From: Gibbula magus
Lineage: Eukaryota > Mollusca > Gastropoda > Trochida > Trochidae
Length of the DNA stretch: 64,000 bases
Assembly: GCA_936450465.1 (NCBI GenBank)
Contig: OW388302.1
Span: 61,106,328 to 61,170,327, forward strand
Direction of reading: 5' to 3'
The translations under genes were made by a program, and so were the position numbers. Numbering within the stretch: position 1 is the first letter of the stretch; every line of letters begins with the position of its first letter. The notes beneath the pieces are model-generated. The model did not search any database, was not told the origin of the DNA, and saw only the letters and a list, made by a program, of their open reading frames with translations. Shown piece by piece: positions 55,421 through 64,000 of this stretch.

Positions 55421-55745
55421 TAATAATAGTAATAATATACATTTTAACGCCTAATATCCAGTGCAAGCACTGCTCAATGGCGGTACAATTATTACCCTGA
55501 AGGAATTGTACTTTCGGTGCCGCTACTAAGCGCTCCGCGCGACCATAAAGATCCGTGCCTCCCGTGTTCAGGTACCCATTTAAACAGCTGGGTGGACTGA
55601 GTGCAGTGTGGATGCAGTGCCTTGCCCAGGGGCACAACACAGTATAAGACCCAGGTCACAAATGTTTGGTGTCTCCACCGGGATTCGAACCCGGGTCGTT
55701 GGATTGAGAGGCAAGCATGCTAACCACTACACCACTGTGTTCTGT
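55421..55745 (-). mobile_element. tRNA-derived SINE S3
   Basis: The minus strand reads a tRNA-like head (GTGTAGTGGTTAGCATGC; GGGTTCGAATCCCGG), then a body with TGCCCCTGGGCAAGGCACTG and ACCCAGCTGTTTAAATGGGT, and a LINE-like 3' end with (ATT)n-type tail. The acceptor stem does not pair, so it is not scored as a tRNA gene. Confidence 0.7.
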
Positions 55746-56318
55746 GCACCGTACACTATTAATGATGTATCTAAAATACGTAAGTTTGCCAGATATTTCA
55801 GCACTGAAACACGTATGATAACAGCTGTTCGGTTAATTATTTGGGAATTAACTTCCGGGTTTAGTAAGAACCATTTTTAAAACTTTATCGCTGATGTTGA
55901 GTATATTCCTTTTCTGTGTCTCTTCAAGTTGTCATATGCAAATATCTTGCTTGTTTTTACATTAAATGGTCGACTGGTATGATTCCTATTGCCAGCGCAG
56001 TTTACTAGTCTGATAGTGTTATTGATACGGCGGCCGCCATTTGCAAGGCTTTGTTTTCAACAGTTGACCATTCCTTCGGGGAAAATCGAGATTTTTCCGG
56101 TGTTTTCCGTAAAACAAGATGGCCGACACGTAAACCATAGGCAGTTACTTGGAGCAAAATCATCCGGGAGTTGCTCTTTAATGACACAGTCATTGTTTTG
56201 TTTTGACTAGTTAACGATCGAGGTCCATCATTGTTTTGCATGGGCGGGTATGGGGAAAACAATTTTGGACACGGCAAGCCTCGGATATTTGTAACTTTAA
56301 TCAACTTGTGTTGATATA
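55746..56318. other. No gene seen
   Basis: Non-coding flank left of the Tc1 element; ORFs have no recognisable content. Confidence 0.3.
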
Positions 56319-56320
56319 TA

Positions 56321-57930
56321 CTGAACTCCAAAAGTAATGCGACACTCTTATGAAATGAGTTTTTTTAGCACAGAATATGTTTAGGTTATATTTTCAACAA
56401 ACACACATTGCAGTTGTTTCAAGGGACTTCTTAAGACATGTTCTTTGCATAAAGTGTCAATAAATTTCGTTATGTAACGTTCTTGTGACGTCATTCCTAA
56501 ACTGCAGTTTTTGGCTTTGAAAATGGCTTTAAAATTCGCACGAACGCAAATTGAGAAGAACGCATGTGACAGAACGCAACCTAACACGCACGTGCATGTA
56601 AAACTCATGCACACAGCTCTTACCGTACGTGCGTATCAGTGCAATGTGACCCTAACCATTTCTTGAAAATGTCACGTTTGAGCAATGAATCGCGACTGCG
56701 TGCAATAGGAATGATTGATGGTGGCTTGAGTGTTGACAATGTTGCACAACAGCTTGGAGTTCATCGATCAACAATTTTTAGACTTGTTCATCGCCATAAT
56801 CAAACAAACACAGTACGTGATCGTCCCCGGAGTAGTCGACCTCGGGTGACGTCACAGCGACAGGATCGTTACATTAATGTTACCCATTTACGGAACCGCT
56901 TTCTACCAGCTACAGCAACAGCCGTTCAAACGATTGGAAATCACAATCGGCCAATTTCCCCAGCTACTGTACGTCGACGCTTGAACGACAATGCGTTGCA
57001 CAATCGCAGGCCTTATGTTGGTCCAATTTTAACGCGCCAGCATCGTCAACGGCGACTTCAATGGACTCAGCAGCATTTGCATTGGAGACATGCACAATGG
57101 CATAACGTTGTGTTCACAGATGAAAGCCGCCTCTGTGTTCATGTAACAGATGGTCGTGTAAGAGTATGGCGTCGGCGAAATGAAAGATTCAGAGACCCCT
57201 GTGTTTTGGAAACTGACCGTTGGGGTAGACCGTCCATCATGCTGTGGGGTGGAATCAGTTGGGGTAGGCGAGTACAGCCTGTTATCTTCCAAAACAACGG
57301 TCAAGGTCGTGGCAGAGGCGTCACAGCACAGCGCTACGTGGACGAAGTCATCAGGCCTGTTGTTTTGCCATTGTTTGCTGCTAGACCCCAGCTGACTCTC
57401 CAGCAAGATAATGCCCGTGCACACACTGCTCGACTCACCCAACAGTTTCTGGCTGTTAACAACATCCAAACAATGAATTGGCCAGCTCTGAGTCCAGACC
57501 TCAATCCAGTGGAACATCTCTGGGATGAGATTGAGAGACGTCTTCGCCGCAGACCAGTACCTCCACGAACACGCCAACAGCTGGAACTGGCCGTGTTAGA
57601 TGTGTACAACAACATCCCGCGTGCCTTCATTAGACGTCTGTTCATGTCCATGAGACGACGATGTCTGTCTGTCGTCAACAACAACGGAGGCCATACCCGG
57701 TACTGACACTGTTCCTGACGTCCATTCAAGTCCTGATCTCAGATTGTAACTGAAATAAACGCTACGCTGACAGATTGTGTAGAAATCAATACAATCAATA
57801 ACTTACAATCATGTGTTATTGTTTTTGTGGGTATTTTAAACCGTTCACCGAGTATTCTTAATCTCTACTGTCATGCAATCTCACCACAGTGTCTTGTAGT
57901 ATCGACTGTCGCATTACTTTTGGAGTTCAG
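56321..57930 (+). mobile_element. Intact Tc1/mariner transposon (DD34E)
   Basis: Terminal inverted repeats of 27 bp (CTGAACTCCAAAAGTAATG...), with one mismatch between ends, are flanked by TA at 56319-56320 and 57931-57932. It contains one complete transposase gene and an AATAAA (57754-57759). The 1610-bp length is usual for Tc1 elements. Confidence 0.93.
56669..57706 (+). CDS. Tc1-like transposase
   Basis: 345 residues from the Met at 56669 (an upstream in-frame Met at 56639 would add ten unrelated residues; MSRLSNESRLRAIG is the usual family start). The N-terminal paired-like helix-turn-helix (VDNVAQQLGVHRSTIFRLV) and a GRPR-type linker (RDRPRSSRPRV) bind the terminal repeats. Catalytic DDE: D in VFTDESR, D in LQQDNARAHTA, E in SPDLNPVEHLWDE, with 34 residues between the second D and E (DD34E). 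The typical WGGISW box is present. No stop or frameshift, so the protein may be active. It cuts and pastes the element at TA. Confidence 0.93.
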   Translation: MSRLSNESRLRAIGMIDGGLSVDNVAQQLGVHRSTIFRLVHRHNQTNTVRDRPRSSRPRVTSQRQDRYINVTHLRNRFLPATATAVQTIGNHNRPISPATVRRRLNDNALHNRRPYVGPILTRQHRQRRLQWTQQHLHWRHAQWHNVVFTDESRLCVHVTDGRVRVWRRRNERFRDPCVLETDRWGRPSIMLWGGISWGRRVQPVIFQNNGQGRGRGVTAQRYVDEVIRPVVLPLFAARPQLTLQQDNARAHTARLTQQFLAVNNIQTMNWPALSPDLNPVEHLWDEIERRLRRRPVPPRTRQQLELAVLDVYNNIPRAFIRRLFMSMRRRCLSVVNNNGGHTRY

Positions 57931-58019
57931 TATATTTGATATCAGAAGACACTTGAGTGATATTCTCTATATCTACAACATTGTCGTCTGGAGTATTTTA
58001 TATATGTATACTTTATCCC

Positions 58020-58262
58020 TAGATAAGTCTGCAGTAGAGAACTGTTCTACACGCAGTAAGGTTTTGGTGCAATACTACACTGAATTTCAGTGCAGTACCA
58101 CCCATGGTTCGCTAGTTCAAGCCGATGCTCGCAGGTTTCACCGCAATGCATATAGCCACATGGCGTTGCGGGCTTTCTTCCTGCCATAATACTAGCAGGC
58201 GCAATATATAAGTGAAATACTCTTGAAAGCGGCGTTAAATACCAAACCACCTTACCTCACCT
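58020..58262 (+). mobile_element. SINE S1 family, 5'-truncated copy
   Basis: The reverse of the S1 body at 24497-24700: CTGTTCTACACGCAGTAAGG, CATGGTTCGCTAGTTC, GCGGCGTTAAATACC, ending in TTACCTCACCT. It lacks the tRNA head. Confidence 0.7.
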
Positions 58263-58297
58263 AGAGAAGTTTCCCGTAAATTCGGGCTGCATTCTAG

Positions 58298-58382
58298 TAT
58301 TTTACGAATGCTTCAAGACGACAGTCCAACACCAAGGCTGAAGCGTTCGGGAAAGGAAGACATCACCTGTAAAACTAAGAAG
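58298..58382 (+). CDS. Possible internal exon, unrecognised gene
   Basis: TGCATTCTAG acceptor, 85 nt with one open frame (MLQDDSPTPRLKRSGKEDI, TCKTKK) and a perfect donor AAG/GTAAGT. An ATG at 58308 could instead make it a first coding exon. No partner exon was found downstream. Basic and Ser/Thr-rich composition only; no family recognised. Confidence 0.35.
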
Positions 58383-61300
58383 GTAAGTTTATGGTTAGTT
58401 AACTTGGAGGCTTTCTTGTATTTCAACCATAACCATATAATGGAAGAGCCAGTGTGGTTGCCATAGCACTACCACTGACTTGAAGGTTTGATCTTCGGGA
58501 TGCTTTTACCAACCGCTCTTAGACCTTCGTAATTATGTATCGGTTAGAGAGATACAGCATCCGTGGTGACCAATAGAATGTCATTGTCCAACAGGAGGCT
58601 ATTCAGTTTTCATATAGTCATGCTAAGTGCAAATTAGGTCGACAACATGGGCCACAGATATAGTTATTGGGCAGGACTAACACAATATTTTGGTAATTTT
58701 ATAGCAGTCATATATAGGTCAATTTTTTTTAAAGTGTAAATTTCAAGGAGGAAAATTCCAAATAAGATTTCCTCTCAGATAACAAAATACATGTTCAAGT
58801 TTACAAATGTGAAATGTGCATGCTTAATCTTGCTTAATTAATGCTCAATAACGATTACAGTGATAATGTTGTGACCATGTCAGTTCTGTTACCAATTTTC
58901 TTCATTCTATTTACTAGATCAGTTTGTATAGTGAAACATGCATACTAGTTGGGGTAGTAGTCTCAAAATAGGAAACATTTTACAGAATATGTCATAAAAT
59001 ATTTTAACAGTGCCTGAACTCAGCAAAAAACAAAATCAGAAGTCTAGTATTTGATATATTTTAATTAACTGCTGAAGGAAAACTGTGTGTTCTCCTTATA
59101 CATCTTCCTAAAGATCGGCTTGTCAAGGCTATGTAAAAACTAAATGAAATAAAAATATTGTTTGATTCTATGATCATTGTTGTTTTAAGTTAACACTAGT
59201 GACCTTCGCCAGTAACAGTTCGGACAAGGGCGGTAACAGAAAAGAAAATCTACACTGTATTTGCATTAAATTCTTAAGTTCTCAAATATTTCTTGATGGC
59301 GCTTAACTATTTATCCTCGAACATTACATCACGAAATACTATTTTGTCATGCATAGCTGTGATAGCTATAGATAGAAATGTGGATATGTTGCCATATTGT
59401 CAGTTACAGAAATGATATTTCTGGTAACAGTATTGACATTAATGGAACATGTTGTAATTTGTCCCCAGAATATCACTGCAGATATCTGTTTGCAACTATT
59501 TTGGGCTTTGAACACTTCCTCAAACTTGCATATTCATTTAATCTTGTCCATTTAGCATGGAAATATACCAAATAGTGGTAAAAGTTTTTACATTGGTAGG
59601 TCAGGACTGTTACATTTATGCAAATTGGTAACAGGCTCATTGAACATTTCATATGATATCAGAATTTGGGAAAGCTATTTGAGACTGTGCAATATGCTAC
59701 ATGTACATACAAGTTGTTTTAATTATGATCATGAAGAAAAAGGATTAACACCTTGGTATAATTAGGAAAATAATTGGTAACACTTTTGACATTTTAAGCT
59801 GTTACCCCAAATATTTTAGCATCCAAATATTAATTGCTTTACAAAACAAAAGTAGAGGATTTTAAGTTCATTAACAAGAATTAAGACTTTGTTTGAATAA
59901 AAAGCAGTGACATGTCAGAAACCTGTTACCAGCTATGTCCAATTTGTTACCGATTTTCAATATATGTATAGTGATAACATTTTATTTTTGGACACGTATG
60001 TGCTGCTATATCAACATTTGTCAAAACTTTATAATGGCAAAATAATTATCATCAAATATACTCATTGAAAGTTGCTGCCGTTTTTAACCACAACAACGAC
60101 TCACTTGACTGATGCCTTAATTTGCTGTTATTTATAATGAATACTGTTTTGATAAGTATCTGTTGCGTGTGTTTTATTCATGGTAAAATATTTGACAATT
60201 AAATTTACAGACAACTTATATGCTTCAAAAATGAAATTGATTTTCTCACTTAATCTTCTAACAGTGCAGTCAAGCTGCCATTCAATGGCAAGACAGGTAC
60301 ATGGAGGCCCGTGACAGGTAGTTGTATCATTGTTGTCATAGGGAGAAATCATTTTTGCATATGATTTATCACGGTAACAGAACTGACATAAAACCTTGGG
60401 ACAGACGAAAATGTGAATAAAAAGTAAAAAATAATTGTAAATTTCATTTTTGTTAATTATGTTCCAGTTGATATGTCTAATAGCTTGTATGAAAACATTA
60501 GAAACTGTGAGTGTTCATCTTATTTATCATTTCAATCATGCTTCAAAATGTCATTTTTGACTCTGGGACAGGCACTTAATTTTCGTACTTAAAAATGCTA
60601 CAAAACCTTTATTTATGAAAATATTATTGATAAAATAATGTTTGTGAGTAGAGGAAATGTGTCTTTATTATTTTTGACAAACTAAAAGAGTAACAATATT
60701 AAATATTTTTCAGAAAATAGCCAAGACATGAAATTTACACCTTTTAAAAAAAAAAGATTCATATATAATGCAAACTTCGTAATATACGTATATAGATATT
60801 AAACAATTATTGATATATCAGCAGATTACTAGCATTTTACGTTTACAGATGTTCAGCAAGCATTCGTAAAATGTATCTTTCAGCTTTGAACAAATACTTG
60901 ACTTCTATCTTTAATTCTAGCGATCTGTTAGACTACTCTCATAATTAAAGTTTTTCTGAATAGTGCTTTCATTCCGTTTTGTATAATAGCTCAGGAGCAT
61001 TGTTCTCTGTTCTTGTTGAAAAACAAAAGCTACATGAAACTGACAATGTTAAAATCGGACATTTTGAGGACGAACGAATAATTATATCTTACCCAAGCGA
61101 GCACAGATATGCCTGGTATTAAAGTGTTCATAATGGTCATGGGGAAAGTTTTTCTAAATATAACTTGCGTTTTGATTGGTTGACGGAACTATTTTGCGCT
61201 CATTCATGAATTGCTTAGCTAACCTGTTTAAGCTAAATCACATTCTTGAACAATTTCGAGCATACTTAATTGAAGTCACACGTCAGTAAAATATATTAAA

Positions 61301-62055
61301 TATAAAATCAGGTTCACCCTAAGTTTCCGAGACCGTAATTTTTATTTTTTTTATTTTTTTTTTTATTAATCCATCCGAGACCGTAATTACAGTACTAAAC
61401 TTGCAAGGCGAAGCAGCATGCAAGAGTCGCCGGCTGCACTGCCGTGACGTAATTGCTTTGTGACATCATTAACCATGACGTCATTTGGTGACGTAATTAC
61501 ACTCCTATCTTGCATTCCGACAGTGCGATTGTTAGTTCACGTTTTCACTAATTTTCTCTCATTCTGCGACATAGTTTACATATAAACGAGTTGTTTACTA
61601 TGTCAGTAAACCGTTTTGGCAATAAAATTCAACAGTTACTTCAGAATAGTTCTGAAAAAATAAAGCAAGTTGCAAACTATTTAGAGATGCGCTTTTTGAA
61701 GGTGTGAAGAGTTTATGAATGGCGTATGACTACAATTTGTATTTTACAGTCTAATCAAAGATCGTGAATTGGGGTCTTGTTTTTCGATTTTTTGCATTAA
61801 AATGATCTTTGGTAAGAAAAAGAATAACCAACTCGGTGCTCGGAATTACGAATTATCTGTCCCTCGTGAATTATTATGTCAAACTCCTCGCTAAAGCTCG
61901 GAGTTTATCACAATAATTAACTCGGGACAGATAATCTGATCTGTATAATTCCTCGCAACTGGTTGATTATTTTTATATTATGAAATGATTGGATGACAAA
62001 CGAATTATTATTATTTCGTTTGATGTCCTAAACACTGAATCAGATTTGATTATTT
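58383..62055. other. AT-rich non-coding region with a motif cluster
   Basis: No gene supported. 58870-60390 has repeated GGTAACAG...TGACAT motifs on both strands. There is a T-rich run at 61340-61365 and a GC-richer patch with TGACGTAATTAC near 61450-61500. An imperfect palindrome at 61835-61985 (GAATTATCTGTCCCTCG... / ...CTCGGGACAGATAAT) resembles a foldback element. Confidence 0.35.
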
Positions 62056-62934
62056 AAAGTGTTCAAGCAACGAATTAAACTTATTTAAACTAATTAAATT
62101 TAAATTAGAACATCCAATGAATGTCGTCAGCTTGTAAAGTTCAGATTCTAAAGTTAGGTTTATAAAGTTCAGCCTGTAAAGTTCAGTTTGTAAAGTTGAA
62201 AGTTTGCCGACCGGTATCATAGGCAAAAGAATGTTGAAAGCGTTTGGTCAAAGAATACATTCTGAAAACTGAGGATCCGACAAATGGTTATATGTACCAA
62301 ATGTTGTTTTTCTGTCATGCCTGTCCGTGCGTTGTACAACAAAATAAATTTGAAAATGTGGAATCTCTGACATTAAATAAATATCTGCAACACGATAGAA
62401 CAGCAGGGTTACGTTTCAATTAGACGTCATGGTCTCTCCTCACCTATCATTCTATTTCCTACATGTAAATACGATTTCGTTTAATAATGTAATTTTTGTT
62501 TTAAAACTTTAGATTAATTGCTATTAAAAAACTGACCATATGCATGTCAAATCCGATAGGTCTGACACTGATTCATTAAAGATTCACATCGCTGGTAGTT
62601 GGAATGGTGAAGCCACGATTAACATCACTTTATTGATATTTCCCATGAAATTATTCATTTTCTGGCCAATTTCTGTGACATGTAGAACTACGTGTTTTCT
62701 GGGCCAACAACAGTGACAGCAGCCTCAAATCAATGAAAATGATTGAATCGCAACAGTTTCATCTACTGCTAGAGTTACCTCCCCTTGACCACGCTGAACC
62801 TCCTCTGTCCCTGAGCCAAATGAGGGGTAGTATAATGATAGAGACTTGTGGTATGTTTTTTTCAATTAGACGTTATGGTTTATGGTTTAAATTTAATTAG
62901 TTTAAATAAGTTTAATTCGTTGCTTAAACACTTT
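62056..62934. mobile_element. MITE-like unit with 49-bp inverted repeats
   Basis: 62056-62104 (AAAGTGTTCAAGCAACGAAT...) and 62886-62934 are reverse complements over 49 bp with a single mismatch. The 781 bp between them are non-coding. Target duplication not clear. Confidence 0.6.
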
Positions 62935-62969
62935 AATGTTTATAACACATACATTTTTATTCTAATAAT

Positions 62970-63149
62970 TCACAATCGCAACAATTGTACACATGGATTT
63001 GTTATTGCTGTTTGTGTGAACTGAGCACATTCAAATGTGCATCACTATTATTATTATTTATTAGCATTATATGCTTAGCGCTTTTAGCATGCTTTCGAGC
63101 GTGGATATGTGCGCTTTATAAATATGCACTATTATTATTATTATTATCT
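62970..63149 (+). repeat. L2/CR1-like LINE 3' end
   Basis: Near-identical to 11064-11235: CACAATCGCAACAATTGTAC, AGCGCTT-TAGCATGCTTTCG and GCGCTTTATAAATATGCACT, then (ATT)n. Heavily 5'-truncated. Confidence 0.8.
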
Positions 63150-63462
63150 TCAGGTGTGTTTGTTTTCATATAATAAGCGTGTTGTCGACAATATGTCAAT
63201 CATGATTCAGTGAATGATATGATAGCTATATGTGTAAGTTAAAAGCAGAACAGTTCGTGTATGTCTTTTATATAATTTAGGTGCGCCACATAAAATAAAA
63301 TAGTCACTTATCGTCATGTTACACGTTACACCTATGTAGGATGCTTGTATCACTCACGTCATATCGTTCCACTTCGCTTATATTGTTCATCTTCCTTCCA
63401 TACATCTCCAGTAAGCGACAAGCTGAGTCGACTAATAGTTAGATATTATTTCTAATGCCCAT
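63150..63462. other. No gene seen
   Basis: Non-coding spacer between the LINE tail and the MITE. Confidence 0.3.
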
Positions 63463-63810
63463 TTAAAGGTGCAGTAGCACGTTTTTTCGCTCAAACAAGT
63501 CGATGAAATGTATTTGAAAAATAATGTCACCAATGATAAAACATCCTTATTACTTCTGAAAATCAAGTTAAAAAGGAGTGTACATGGTTCTGTAAAGCAA
63601 TGGGAATCGTTTTTGTCATTCAAAATAATAAAATGTGTTCACAATAAAATGGCCGTCATGCAATTTTTGCTTTATACGCAACACAGTTATTACCACTACG
63701 GATAATTGGTTTGTGTAATAAGATGTTTTACCCTCTAAAGTAAATATAAGGTTATAAATGGGAAACTTGAACAAATAATTTTTCAAAAAAACGTGCTACT
63801 GCCCCTTTAA
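63463..63810. mobile_element. MITE family M1, complete copy (reverse orientation)
   Basis: TTAA, then AGGTGCAGTAGCACGTTTTT, to AAAAAACGTGCTACTGCCCC + TTTAA. The terminal inverted repeats of about 22 bp flanked by TTAA suggest a piggyBac-type or similar mobiliser. Related to 5700-6016 and 8748-9012. Confidence 0.7.
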
Positions 63811-64000
63811 TGTCCTTGTGAAGCATGTTTCCTCTTTATGTATTCCCTCTCGTGAATCTATCATTAGTAACCAGCTGCGTCACATTGAATAATAAAATTA
63901 CGATTTGGATCGATGTAACAATCACGAAACTTTTGTATTTAGATTGATGTTTTATTTTTTCTTCTTCTAATAATTCATCTCCAAGTTGTGTCGGTACCAT

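Noticed and set aside
55675..55745. tRNA gene (Glu-like) on the minus strand
   Set aside because: No acceptor-stem pairing, and it continues into a SINE body.
57029..57729. Minus-strand ORFs of 131-182 codons
   Set aside because: Antisense of the Tc1 transposase gene.

Overview
This window looks like nuclear DNA of a marine mollusc, most likely a bivalve. Genes are split into small exons with GT-AG introns. There are Ly6/uPAR (LU) domains, tRNA-derived SINEs, non-LTR retrotransposons, Tc1/mariner and Merlin-type transposase sequences, and abundant Helitron-like and pearl-like elements with internal tandem repeats, as described in bivalve genomes. Species cannot be told from the sequence.

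Host genes lie mainly at the left, on the minus strand. (1) At 1-1624 is the 5' part of a type II membrane protein with a GDS esterase-like motif, cut by the window start. (2) At 6202-16061 is a gene rebuilt from eight small exons whose phases all fit: signal-peptide core, two LU domains (three exons each), a Thr/Ser/Pro-rich mucin-like stalk and a C-terminal Ig domain, about 480 visible residues. The first (ATG) exon was not found. Its first LU domain carries an in-frame 39-bp minisatellite that lengthens one loop. Its introns hold a LINE fragment, several MITEs, foldback elements and microsatellites. A single possible exon on the plus strand sits at 58298-58382.

The rest is mostly mobile DNA. 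At 19457-24215 is a complete non-LTR retrotransposon with a 10-bp target duplication; its two ORFs share a frame and are separated by one TAG. At 24.2-31.9 kb are pearl-like arrays of a ~145-bp unit, with a nested SINE and a 5'-truncated LINE that itself carries a MITE. At 29.0, 31.9-35.3, 39.4-42.3, 50.0-52.5 and 53.5-55.0 kb are Helitron-like elements sharing a 3' hairpin plus CTAG end and rich in AGGTCA half-sites. One of them is split by a 2.5-kb DNA transposon (32190-34705) with arrays of a 16-bp palindrome at both ends and a broken, intron-containing integrase-like gene. At 44.76-46.80 kb is a 13-unit, 169-bp satellite that gives many spurious ORFs. At 56321-57930 is an intact Tc1-like transposon.

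Smaller remnants include Merlin (36.2-36.5 kb), probable piggyBac (38.7-39.0 kb), a GIY-YIG-associated fragment (48.8-49.0 kb), L2/CR1-like LINE tails, SINEs and several MITE families. The right end (58.4-62.0 kb) is AT-rich and non-coding as far as can be seen, but holds a cluster of a short motif, GGTAACAG plus TGACAT.
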